From Kribbella capetownensis (lineage in GTDB: Bacteria > Actinomycetota > Actinomycetes > Propionibacteriales > Kribbellaceae), in assembly GCF_004331485.1 (NCBI RefSeq), contig NZ_SJKD01000001.1, positions 1,612,001 through 1,676,000 of the forward strand: a DNA stretch of 64,000 bases, written 5' to 3'. The notes under the pieces were generated by a model. That model saw nothing but the letters and a program-made list of their open reading frames with translations, did no database searches and was not told where the DNA came from. How positions within the stretch are numbered: position 1 is the stretch's first letter; each line of letters opens with the position of its first letter. The position numbers and the translations under genes were made by a program. This document shows, in pieces, positions 42,564-50,800 of the stretch.

Positions 42564-43117
42564 GCACCCAGCGGGACCGCACCGAACTGGCGCCACACGC
42601 TGTCCGCGCCCTCCCGCCACAGTCCGACCTCGGTGAGCCGCACGACAGGCGCCGCCACCTCGGCGAGTGCCGCCTGAGCCTCGGCGACGACAGTCGGGCC
42701 GCCCTCGGTGGATGACGCGATGGTGAGGTGCGGATGCGGGTCCAGGAACTCACCGCCGTACGGCGGGCACTCGGGGAACACCTCGTAGACCGTCTGCACC
42801 AGGGAACGCACAGTGTCGAACGGCTCCGGCCGCAGCCACGCCGTTCCGTTCGGGAACTGCCCCGCCGTCGGGAAGCTCAGCTCGAAGGGCTCGACCTTCG
42901 CCAGGGCAGCTGTCAGCCGCTCCACATCGGCGTCTGCGGGCTCGGCGACCCACGGCACCAGCACACTGACATGCGGTGGGATGAGCTCGGTCAGCGCGAC
43001 CTGCGGGCGAAGTCTCGAGCGGGAGACCGAACGCCAGCGGTGTGTGTACGCCGCCAGCTCGGGAACTGTGATCAGAATCGCGGTCAACCCGCGCCGCGCG
43101 GCCCAGTCATCGCTCAC
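42560..43117 (-). CDS. 2H phosphoesterase (2'-5' RNA ligase family), 185 aa
   Basis: The two HxT/S motifs of the 2H superfamily are HVSV (about residues 49-52) and HLTI (about 127-130). The enzyme should act on cyclic or 2'-5' phosphodiesters, but the biological substrate is unknown. The start is a GTG close to GAGG. It is followed by the methyltransferase gene with a 4-bp overlap. It is divergent from the Rossmann gene of the pantothenate cluster, with a 17-bp palindrome in between. Confidence 0.88.
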   Translation of the reverse strand: MSDDWAARRGLTAILITVPELAAYTHRWRSVSRSRLRPQVALTELIPPHVSVLVPWVAEPADADVERLTAALAKVEPFELSFPTAGQFPNGTAWLRPEPFDTVRSLVQTVYEVFPECPPYGGEFLDPHPHLTIASSTEGGPTVVAEAQAALAEVAAPVVRLTEVGLWREGADSVWRQFGAVPLGA

Positions 43118-43139
43118 GACCTCATGCTCTCATCACTGT

Positions 43140-43162
43140 GTGCCTCGGCGAGGCACTAGGCT
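43140..43162 (+). promoter_or_regulatory. Palindrome and -10 element before the pantothenate/NAD cluster
   Basis: GTGCCTCG-g-CGAGGCAC (43140-43156) is a perfect 8-bp inverted repeat around one base and is followed at once by TAGGCT (43157-43162), a good -10. Transcription would begin near 43169, giving a leader of about 40 nt. The palindrome would cover the space between -35 and -10, a repressor position. Confidence 0.55.
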
Positions 43163-43215
43163 GGCGAATGGATCGTCTGGTACCCGACCGCGGGACTGGA
43201 ACGAAAAGAGTGAAG

Positions 43216-44091
43216 ATGGAACGGATCGGCTTGATCGGAGCCGGCCGGGCCGGGACCGCCGTGGGAGCAGCCTTGGCGGCCGCCGGACATCCCCTGGTCG
43301 GCCTCACCGCACGGTCGAGCGCGTCACGCGAACGCGCCGCCCGGCTTCTTCCGCACGTACCGGTGCTGACTCCCGGTGAGGTCAGTGAACGCGCCGACGT
43401 GGTCCTGGTCGCCGTACCCGACGACCTGATCCGCGAGGTCGCCGCCGGACTGCCGTTGACCAGCGATCAGTACGTCGTCCATCTGTCCGGGACGCACGGG
43501 CTCGCACCACTCCAGGGGCTGTCGGCGACTCCGGTCTCACTGCACCCACCGATGACGTTCACCGGCGACGACCCGGTCAGCCTGGACGACGTGCTGTTCA
43601 CGGCAACCGCTCCGGACGCAGCCCGGCCGATGGTCGAGCGGCTGGTGAAGCTGCTCGGTGCGCAGGTGCAGTGGGTGGCGGAGGAGAACCGTGCGCTGTA
43701 CCACGCGGGTCTCGTGCATGGCGCGAACCACCTGACAACCTTGGTGACCCAGGCCCTCGCCGTACTGCGGGAAGCAGGCGTGGCGGATCCGGCCGCAACG
43801 CTTCGGCCACTGGTGACCGCAACCCTCGACAACACGCTGCGATCCGGTCATCATGCGCTCACCGGGCCGATTGCCCGGGGCGATGTCGACACGGTGGCAG
43901 CTCATCTGGCCGTACTCCCGGACCGGACGGCAGGCACGTACGCCGAACTGGCCAGGGCGACGGTGGAGTTGGCGGCAGCGGACGGGCGGCTGTCCCCGGA
44001 AACGGCGGAAGCGTTCTACCAGGTGCTGGACGGACACGGCGATCCGGACGAGGTGCGGGAGCGGTATCGGACAGGGGAGGCACCGCGATGA
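43216..44091 (+). CDS. Rossmann-like protein, DUF2520 family, upstream of panC
   Basis: An N-terminal NAD(P)-binding motif [14 protein letters not shown] (about residues 4-17) is followed by a DUF2520 domain ([16 protein letters not shown], about 181-196). Overall it resembles ketopantoate or pyrroline-5-carboxylate reductases, and the usual place next to panC suggests a pantothenate-pathway reductase, which is inference. I start at ATG 43216, preceded by GAACGAAAAGAG; GTG 43210 is equally possible. It overlaps panC by 4 bp (ATGA). Confidence 0.88.
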   Translation: MERIGLIGAGRAGTAVGAALAAAGHPLVGLTARSSASRERAARLLPHVPVLTPGEVSERADVVLVAVPDDLIREVAAGLPLTSDQYVVHLSGTHGLAPLQGLSATPVSLHPPMTFTGDDPVSLDDVLFTATAPDAARPMVERLVKLLGAQVQWVAEENRALYHAGLVHGANHLTTLVTQALAVLREAGVADPAATLRPLVTATLDNTLRSGHHALTGPIARGDVDTVAAHLAVLPDRTAGTYAELARATVELAAADGRLSPETAEAFYQVLDGHGDPDEVRERYRTGEAPR

Positions 44092-44915
44092 GACTCACCC
44101 AGACGAAGGCCGAACTGCGGGCGGCAGCGGCGGTCCGGCCCCGGGCGGTGGTGATGACGATGGGCGCCCTGCACGAGGGGCATGCGGCGCTCCTGGCCGA
44201 GGCCCGCGAGCGGGTCGGGCCCGAAGGCAGTGTGGTGCTGACGATCTTCGTGAACCCGTTGCAGTTCGGGCCCACGGAGGACTTCGACCGCTATCCGCGC
44301 ACGCTGGCCAGCGACCTGGCGGTCGCCAAGAACGAAGGCGTCGACCTGGTCTTCAACCCGTCCCGCGACGAGCTGTACCCGAACGAGCCGTCCATCACCG
44401 TGCATCCAGGTCCGCTGGCCGACGAACTCGAGGGCATGGTCCGACCAGGCCACTTCGCCGGTGTACTCACGGTGGTGGCGAAGATGCTGCACCTGACCGC
44501 GCCCGACCTGGCGTTGTTCGGCGAGAAGGACTACCAGCAGCTCACGCTGATCCGCGAAATGGTGTGCGACCTCGACTGGGACGTCGACATCGTGCCGGTG
44601 CCGACCGTGCGCGAACCCGACGGTCTCGCGTTGTCCTCACGCAACCGCTACCTCGACGACACCGAGCGTGACGAAGCGCTGGTCCTGTACCGCGCTCTGA
44701 CCGCGGGTGCGAAGGCCGGCATGAATGGTCCGGACGCCGTGATGGCCGCCGCTCACGCCGAACTGGAGGCGGTGCCGTCGGTGAAGATCGACTATCTCGC
44801 CCTGCGCGCACCGGATCTTGGCCCGGTGATCGGCCCCGGCGAGGCCCGGATGCTGATCGCCGCCCGCGTCGGTCTGACTCGTCTCATTGACAACATTTCC
44901 ATAACCCTGCGGTGA
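44088..44915 (+). CDS. panC: Pantothenate synthetase
   Basis: PanC joins pantoate and beta-alanine using [16 protein letters not shown] (about residues 24-36) holds the HxGH-like motif, [13 protein letters not shown] (about 57-69), EKDYQQL and LALSSRN further on are intact, and the length of 275 fits. It has GGGGAGG upstream and overlaps the preceding gene. panD, often next to panC in this phylum, is not found in this window. Confidence 0.96.
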   Translation: MRLTQTKAELRAAAAVRPRAVVMTMGALHEGHAALLAEARERVGPEGSVVLTIFVNPLQFGPTEDFDRYPRTLASDLAVAKNEGVDLVFNPSRDELYPNEPSITVHPGPLADELEGMVRPGHFAGVLTVVAKMLHLTAPDLALFGEKDYQQLTLIREMVCDLDWDVDIVPVPTVREPDGLALSSRNRYLDDTERDEALVLYRALTAGAKAGMNGPDAVMAAAHAELEAVPSVKIDYLALRAPDLGPVIGPGEARMLIAARVGLTRLIDNISITLR

Positions 44916-44937
44916 AATCGATTGATACGGTCGCTGG

Positions 44938-46605
44938 ATGACCGCTCCTGCTGTCCCGCAACGGCTGTCTGCGCCCGAGCCTGGCTGGACCGACACCGTT
45001 GACGTGGTGGTGATCGGCTCCGGCATCGCCGGACTGACCGCCGCACTGAAGGCCCGCGAGCTCGGCACTGTCCTGGTGGTGACCAAGGATGTCGTCGCCT
45101 CCGGCTCGACCCAGTGGGCCCAGGGCGGCATCGCAGCCGCCCTCAGCCCGGAGGATTCGCCCGAGGACCACCTGCACGACACCCTGGTCGCGGGCGCCGG
45201 CCTCTGCGATCCGGACGCCGTACGAGCGCTGGTGACCGAGGGACCGGACGCGGTACGGGACCTGATCGAGCTGGGTGCGCGGTTCGACACGCTGGCCGAT
45301 GGAGACCTGTCGCTGACGCGGGAGGGCGGGCACCACCGCAACCGCATCGCGCACGCGGGCGGAGACGCGACCGGCGCGGAGATCGAGCGGGCGCTGGTCG
45401 CCGCGGTGAAGCGGGCCGACGACATCCGGCTGATCGAGCACGCCCTCGTCATCGACCTGCTGACCGCCGCGGACGGCGGCGTCGCCGGAGTCACCCTGCA
45501 CGTGATGGGTGAGGGCCAGCTGGACGGTGTCGGCGCGATCCGCAGCCGCGTGGTGATTCTGGCGTCCGGTGGAATCGGCCAGTTGTACGCCGCCACGACC
45601 AATCCGAGCGTGTCCACGGGCGACGGCATGGCGCTGGCGTTGCGGGCCGGCGCGAAGGTGCGCGACCTCGAGTTCGTGCAGTTCCATCCGACCGTGCTCT
45701 GGTTGGGCAAGAGCGCGAAAGGCCAGCAGCCGCTGGTGTCCGAGGCGGTCCGCGGTGAGGGTGCGTTCCTGGTCGACCACGAGGGCAAGCGGTTCATGCA
45801 GGGTCAGCACGAGCTGGCCGACCTCGCCCCGCGCGATATCGTGGCGAAGGCGATCATGCGGCAGATGCTTGCCACCGGCAAGGATCATGTCTACGTGGAC
45901 GCACGCCACTTCGGTGACGAGAAGTGGCGGGTCCGGTTCCCGACCATCCTGGCGTCCTGTCGCTCGCACGGCATCGACCCAGTGCGTGAGCTGATCCCGG
46001 TCGCTCCCGCCTGCCATTACTCGTCCGGTGGTGTCTGGACCGATCTGGACGGCCAGACCTCGATGCCGGGGCTGTACGCGTGCGGTGAGGTCGCGTGTAC
46101 GGGTGTCCACGGCGCCAACCGGCTGGCTTCGAACTCCCTGCTCGAAGGGCTTGTCTTCGCTCGCCGAATCGCCGCTCACCTTGCCGACGGACTCCCGCCG
46201 CTGCGTCAGCCGGTCGCCGACGTCCGCGTCCCCGGTCTGGTCGACGCGGACGTGGTCGACGAAGTGCAGCGGGTGATGACCGTCGGTGCCGGCGTCATCC
46301 GCAGTGCGCGCGGCTTGTCGGAGGCCGGGGCCACCCTGGCCAAGCTGATCGAGCAGCCGGCCGGCGAGCCCGGTACGCCGGGATGGGAGGCGACCAACCT
46401 GGTCACGGTGGCGTCCGCGCTGATCGCCGCGGCCACCGTGCGCGAGGAGAGCCGCGGCTCACACTGGCGCGAGGACCACCCGGATCGCGACGACCGGAAC
46501 TGGTCGGGCAGTCTGGACCTGACCCTCCCGTCCGAGGGCGAGACCGCGAGACCACGTACGACGTTCGTCCCGCATGACAGCAAGGAGAATGCTCACCATG
46601 GATGA
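44938..46605 (+). CDS. nadB: L-aspartate oxidase
   Basis: This flavoprotein oxidises aspartate to iminoaspartate in NAD synthesis. The FAD motif VVVIGSGIAGLTAAL (about residues 23-37), STQWAQGGIAAAL, the HHRNRIAHAGGDATG region and the conserved ACGEVACTGVHGANRLASNSLLE stretch are all present in 555 residues. ATG 44938 has TACGGT 6 nt upstream, so a separate leaderless transcript is likely in addition to readthrough from panC. nadA is not in the window. Confidence 0.96.
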   Translation: MTAPAVPQRLSAPEPGWTDTVDVVVIGSGIAGLTAALKARELGTVLVVTKDVVASGSTQWAQGGIAAALSPEDSPEDHLHDTLVAGAGLCDPDAVRALVTEGPDAVRDLIELGARFDTLADGDLSLTREGGHHRNRIAHAGGDATGAEIERALVAAVKRADDIRLIEHALVIDLLTAADGGVAGVTLHVMGEGQLDGVGAIRSRVVILASGGIGQLYAATTNPSVSTGDGMALALRAGAKVRDLEFVQFHPTVLWLGKSAKGQQPLVSEAVRGEGAFLVDHEGKRFMQGQHELADLAPRDIVAKAIMRQMLATGKDHVYVDARHFGDEKWRVRFPTILASCRSHGIDPVRELIPVAPACHYSSGGVWTDLDGQTSMPGLYACGEVACTGVHGANRLASNSLLEGLVFARRIAAHLADGLPPLRQPVADVRVPGLVDADVVDEVQRVMTVGAGVIRSARGLSEAGATLAKLIEQPAGEPGTPGWEATNLVTVASALIAAATVREESRGSHWREDHPDRDDRNWSGSLDLTLPSEGETARPRTTFVPHDSKENAHHG

Positions 46606-47452
46606 AGCCGTCGACCGGCAGTGGGTCGGTGACCTGGTGCGGGCCACCATCGAGGAAGACCTGGCCGGTGGTGCCGACGTCACCACGGTGGCGACCGTCG
46701 ACCCGGACCAGATCTCGGTGGCCGAACTCGTCGTCCGCGCCGACGGCGTGGTCGCCGGCCTGGAGGTCGCCGAACTGGTGATCCGGCAGGTGGCCGCTCC
46801 GGAGGAGATCGAGCTCGAGTACTCGGTCCGTGACGGTGCGTCGGTGCGCAAGGGCGACGTACTGATGACGATCCGTGGCAAGACGCGCCAGCTGCTGACC
46901 GCCGAGCGGACGACGCTCAACCTGCTGTGCCACCTGTCCGGCGTCGCCACCCTCACCCGCCGGTGGGTCGACGCGGTCGAGGGGACCAGTGTGGTCATCC
47001 GCGACACCCGCAAGACCATGCCGCTGCTGCGGTCGCTGGAGAAGTACGCCGTTCGCTGCGGTGGCGGCAAGAACCACCGGATGGGCCTGTCCGACGCTGC
47101 TCTGATCAAGGACAACCACGTGGTCGCCGCCGGCGGAGTGGCGGAGGCGTTCCGTTTGGTCCGCAAGGCCTACCCGGATCTCGCGGTCGAGGTCGAGGTG
47201 GACTCGGTCGACGACGCGCTGATCGCGGTCGAGTCCGGTGCCGAGCTGATCCTGCTCGACAACATGGAGGTCCCGCAGCTGCGGGAGGCGGTCGAGAAGG
47301 TAGCCGGCCGGGCGCGGCTGGAGGCCTCCGGCGGACTGACGCTGGATCAGGCCCGGGCGGTGGCCGAGACCGGGGTCGACTACTTCGCCGTCGGCGCACT
47401 GACCCACTCGGCGCCGGTGCTCGACATCGGACTGGATCTGCGGGAATCCTGA
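46598..47452 (+). CDS. nadC: Nicotinate-nucleotide pyrophosphorylase (carboxylating)
   Basis: NadC converts quinolinate and PRPP to nicotinate mononucleotide. RDTRKTMPLLR (about residues 135-145) and KYAVRCGGGKNHRMGLSD (about 149-166) carry the quinolinate-binding Arg, Lys and His residues. I choose ATG 46598 because AAGGAG then has a 10-nt spacing; ATG 46589 is too near. It overlaps nadB by 8 bp and coaX by 1 bp. Confidence 0.95.
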   Translation: MDEAVDRQWVGDLVRATIEEDLAGGADVTTVATVDPDQISVAELVVRADGVVAGLEVAELVIRQVAAPEEIELEYSVRDGASVRKGDVLMTIRGKTRQLLTAERTTLNLLCHLSGVATLTRRWVDAVEGTSVVIRDTRKTMPLLRSLEKYAVRCGGGKNHRMGLSDAALIKDNHVVAAGGVAEAFRLVRKAYPDLAVEVEVDSVDDALIAVESGAELILLDNMEVPQLREAVEKVAGRARLEASGGLTLDQARAVAETGVDYFAVGALTHSAPVLDIGLDLRES

Positions 47453-48216
47453 TGCTCCTCGCCGTCGCCGTCGAAAACACCAGGACGCTGGTCGGCCTGG
47501 TGCTCGACGGCACGGTCAAGCGGCACTGGTGGGTCGGCACTGATCCGCGGCGTACGGCCGATGAGTGGGCCGTCCTGCTGCAGGGATTGCTGACCGGAGA
47601 GTCGCCCGTGTCCGGCATCGCTGTGTGTTCCGCCGTACCGCATGTGTTGCACGAGCTCCGTGATGTGGTCGCGCGCTACTACCCGCACGTGCCGGGCGTG
47701 GTGGTCGAGCCGGGTGTGAAGACCGGACTGCCGGTGCTGGTCGACAACCCGCGCGAGGTCGGCACCGATCGGATCGCGAACGCACTTGCCGCCGTCAACC
47801 AGTACGGCGCGCCCTGCCTGGTCGTCGACGTCGGTACGGCGACCACGATCGACGTGGTCAACCCGGCCGGGGCGTTCATCGGCGGAGTGATTGCCCCAGG
47901 CATCGAAACCGCGACCGACGCGCTCGGCCAGGCCGCGGCCCAATTGCGCCGGGTTGAACTCGTCCGGCCACGCGCAGTCGTCGCGAAGAACACCGTCGAG
48001 GCGCTGCAGTCGGGGGCGATCCACGGCTTCGCGGCGCTGGTCGACGGTCTGGTCGGCCGCATTCGTGCCGAGCAGTCGCTTGATTCCTCGACCCCGGTCG
48101 TGCTGACCGGTGCTCTCGCCCCTGTCCTTGCCGGCGAACTCACCACCGAGATTCGTCACGAACCGTTGCTCACCCTGCACGGCCTGCAGCACGCGTTTGC
48201 CCGGAACAACCAATAG
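47452..48216 (+). CDS. coaX: Type III pantothenate kinase with degenerate first motif
   Basis: The gene is a clear CoaX by most of its sequence: GTDRIANALAA (about residues 104-114), VVDVGTATTIDVV (about 123-135) and GGVIAPGI are intact and the length of 254 is normal. The N-terminal phosphate motif, normally DxGNT, reads AVENT here: Asp6 is Ala and Gly8 is Glu. Because that Asp helps hold ATP/metal and pantothenate in family structures, activity may be low or lost. It is coupled to nadC (TGATG). Confidence 0.93.
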   Translation: MLLAVAVENTRTLVGLVLDGTVKRHWWVGTDPRRTADEWAVLLQGLLTGESPVSGIAVCSAVPHVLHELRDVVARYYPHVPGVVVEPGVKTGLPVLVDNPREVGTDRIANALAAVNQYGAPCLVVDVGTATTIDVVNPAGAFIGGVIAPGIETATDALGQAAAQLRRVELVRPRAVVAKNTVEALQSGAIHGFAALVDGLVGRIRAEQSLDSSTPVVLTGALAPVLAGELTTEIRHEPLLTLHGLQHAFARNNQ

Positions 48217-48301
48217 TCGCCTGATCGGGCAGGAGCCCTTGTGCCTGCTGGTGACCGGGATCACCATGTGCTCAGGGGAAAACCGGGGTTGGGGGAGAGC
48301 T

Positions 48302-48736
48302 ATGAGGTCCGTATATCGGGTACTGGCCGGTCTTGTTGCCGTCGGCGTCGTACTGCAGGCGATGTTCATCGCGCTGGGCTGGTTCACGGCGATCAAGGAC
48401 ATGGACGACGGCTTGGTCATCGACAAGAACTACGAGGGCAACACCGGCCACATGCTGCACGGCCAGTTCGGGATGATGGTGATCCCGATCATCGCGCTGT
48501 TGCTGCTGATCGTGTCGTTCTTCGCGAAGGTCCAGGGCGGAGTCAGGTGGGCGCTCTACGTGGTCGGCCTGGTCATACTGCAGATCGCGCTCGCGTTCCT
48601 GTCGTTCGGCGTGGCTCCCGTGATCGGGGCGCTGCACGGCCTGAACGCCTTCGCACTGGCCGCTGTCGCGGCCATGGCTGCCCGGCGCGCCGCTGTGACC
48701 CGGGAGCCGGCCGTCGAGCCGACCACCACCGTCTAG
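48302..48736 (+). CDS. DUF6220-like membrane protein, 144 aa
   Basis: Four hydrophobic segments (about residues 7-27, 54-73, 78-98 and 104-124) with GHMLHGQFGMM between the first and second, where two His residues may bind haem or metal. This looks like DUF6220, but I am not fully sure. GGGGGAG provides the ribosome site. The multicopper oxidase ATG follows its TAG directly, so the two proteins probably work together, perhaps in copper handling or electron transfer. Confidence 0.75.
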   Translation: MRSVYRVLAGLVAVGVVLQAMFIALGWFTAIKDMDDGLVIDKNYEGNTGHMLHGQFGMMVIPIIALLLLIVSFFAKVQGGVRWALYVVGLVILQIALAFLSFGVAPVIGALHGLNAFALAAVAAMAARRAAVTREPAVEPTTTV

Positions 48737-50185
48737 ATGCCTTTGGCAACAAAGCTGGCCGAGCGGCGCCGGCTGCTGGTCGCTGTCGCCGCGACCCTCG
48801 CCGTGCTGGCGCCGCTGGCCTTCTTCTGGCAGCGGAGCCTGGTTCCGAACGACCTCTCCCCGATGACCATGGGGTACGCCGACTACGGCGGCGGCCCCAT
48901 GGTCCATGCCCATCACGGCCAGGACGTCAGCACGCTCACAGGGCCGGCCAACGGCAAGCCTGACGTGGCGGTCGATCTCACCGCCCGCAAGGAGAAGTTC
49001 GAGATTCCCGGGCGCGGTTCGGTCGACGGCTACACGTTGAACCACACGTCCCCGGGCCCACAGATCGTCGCACAACAAGGCGATCTGATCCAGGTGACCT
49101 TGCACAACGAGTCCGTGCCGGAGGGAATCACCCTGCACTGGCACGGCGTCGACGTACCTGCTGCCGAGGACGGCGTCGCCGGCGTCACCCAGGATGCGGT
49201 CGCCCCGGGCCAGTCGTTCGTCTATCGCTTCGTCGCGAAGGACGCCGGCACGTACTGGTACCACTCGCACCAGGTCTCGCACGAACAGGTGAAGAAGGGC
49301 CTGTACGGCGTACTGATCGTGCAACCGAGCCCGACCGACGTGATCGCCGCCGTGCACACGTACGACAAGATCCGGACGGTCAACGGCGGGTACGGCGAAC
49401 GCCGGGTGGCGGCACCTGGATCGACAGTCCGGGTGCGTCTCATCAACACGGACAACGGGCCGATGGCTGCCTGGGTCGACGGAGCGCCGTACCGGGTGCT
49501 GGCGGTCGACGGGACCGATGTGAACGCGCCGACCGAGGTGAGCAACAAGAAGGTGCTCGTCACCGCGGGTGGCCGGATCGATCTGCAAGTGACGATGCCG
49601 CAGGGATCAGCCGTGCGGATCGGCCTGGGTGGTGGGCCGACCACGCTGGTGATCGGCGACGGCAACGCTCCGACCGGCACCGAGCCGCGTGACCGGGTCG
49701 ACCTGTTGAGTTACGGCTCGCCGAAGCGGCTCGAGTTCGATCCGGCGAAGGCCGACCGGAATTTCCAGTACAACATCGGACGCCGGCCCGGGTTCTTCGA
49801 CGGCAGGCCGGGGTTGTGGTGGACGATCAACGGCCACCAGTTCCCGGACGTGCCGATGTTCATGGTGACCGAGGGCGATGTGGTCCGGATGACGATCAAG
49901 AACACGTCCGGCCAGGTCCATCCGATGCACCTGCACGGCCACCATGTCGTCGTACTGAGCCGCAACGGCACGGCCGCGACCGGCAGCCCGTGGTGGACGG
50001 ACTCACTGAACGTCGAGGACGACGAGACCTACGAGGTCGCGTTCGTCGCCGACAACCCGGGCATCTGGATGGACCACTGCCACAACCTGCCGCACGCCGC
50101 ACAGGGCCTGGTCACCCACCTCATGTACACCGGCGTCACCAGCAACTTCCACCTCGGCGGCTCCCCGGGCAATCAGCCGGAGTGA
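48737..50185 (+). CDS. Multicopper oxidase, membrane-anchored or exported, 482 aa
   Basis: An N-terminal hydrophobic anchor (about residues 13-31) is followed by cupredoxin domains with all four copper motifs: HWHG (about 134-137), WYHSHQ (about 172-177), HPMHLHGHH (about 394-402) and HCHNLPHAAQGL (about 451-462). The last lacks the Met usually four residues after the final His in T1-Met enzymes and has Leu there, typical of high-potential laccase-like sites. Segments rich in His and Met at 43-62 may bind copper. The start directly follows the DUF6220 stop. Its last 13 bp overlap the CMD gene. Confidence 0.9.
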   Translation: MPLATKLAERRRLLVAVAATLAVLAPLAFFWQRSLVPNDLSPMTMGYADYGGGPMVHAHHGQDVSTLTGPANGKPDVAVDLTARKEKFEIPGRGSVDGYTLNHTSPGPQIVAQQGDLIQVTLHNESVPEGITLHWHGVDVPAAEDGVAGVTQDAVAPGQSFVYRFVAKDAGTYWYHSHQVSHEQVKKGLYGVLIVQPSPTDVIAAVHTYDKIRTVNGGYGERRVAAPGSTVRVRLINTDNGPMAAWVDGAPYRVLAVDGTDVNAPTEVSNKKVLVTAGGRIDLQVTMPQGSAVRIGLGGGPTTLVIGDGNAPTGTEPRDRVDLLSYGSPKRLEFDPAKADRNFQYNIGRRPGFFDGRPGLWWTINGHQFPDVPMFMVTEGDVVRMTIKNTSGQVHPMHLHGHHVVVLSRNGTAATGSPWWTDSLNVEDDETYEVAFVADNPGIWMDHCHNLPHAAQGLVTHLMYTGVTSNFHLGGSPGNQPE

Positions 50186-50733
50186 ATCGGCCCTCCGACG
50201 CTCAGGGCTTTGCGGAGGATGTCGGGGAGGGTGTCGAAGGCGGCGTCGGGCGGGGTGCCGGTCGCTGCGAGGGTCTTGGAGAAGAAGCAGCGGGCAGCCG
50301 CGGCGAGGACGACGTCGAGAACGTCGGTGTCGGTCAGTCCGACGGCCTTCAGTTCGTCCACGTCCGCCTGGGTGATCGTGTCGGCGGACAGCGCGACCTT
50401 GCGCGCGAAGGCCATCACGGCGCGGTCGACCGGGTCGGCGGGCGGCTCGTCGACCAGTGCCGCGACCTCCTCGGACGTGTAGAACTTGTCGGCCAGCACC
50501 TGACCGTGCGCGAGGCTGCAGTAGCTCGACTTCAGCGCGGTCGCGGCGGCCAGCGTGGCCAACTCGTAGCGGCGCAGGTCCATGGATTCCTTGATCGCGC
50601 CGTTGAGCTGTTTCCACGCGTCGTACACGGCCGGCCGGGCCGCGAACGTGGTGACGAAGTTCGGTATGTGACCCGCCGGAGCCCGGTTGCTCTCGAAGAA
50701 GTCACGGTTGGACGGTGTGTCGATGTACGCCAT
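50173..50733 (-). CDS. Carboxymuconolactone decarboxylase (AhpD-like) family protein, 186 aa
   Basis: The CMD domain contains CSLAHG (about residues 71-76). A single Cys is present with His four residues on (CxxxH), unlike the CxxC of the true peroxidase-reductase AhpD, so a disulfide-based role is uncertain. The uncharacterised-peroxidase-related subgroup fits (N-terminal DTPSNRDFF and P-rich region). GAGGGGGGAA lies upstream of the ATG. It is 67 bp downstream of the large BTAD regulator gene on the same strand and may be its target or cotranscribed. Confidence 0.85.
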   Translation of the reverse strand: MAYIDTPSNRDFFESNRAPAGHIPNFVTTFAARPAVYDAWKQLNGAIKESMDLRRYELATLAAATALKSSYCSLAHGQVLADKFYTSEEVAALVDEPPADPVDRAVMAFARKVALSADTITQADVDELKAVGLTDTDVLDVVLAAAARCFFSKTLAATGTPPDAAFDTLPDILRKALSVGGPIHSG

Positions 50734-50800
50734 GCTGGTTCCCCCCTCGTGGCTCCTTCACGGTAGGTCCGGCGTACCGATCCGGGCAACGAGCTTGGAG

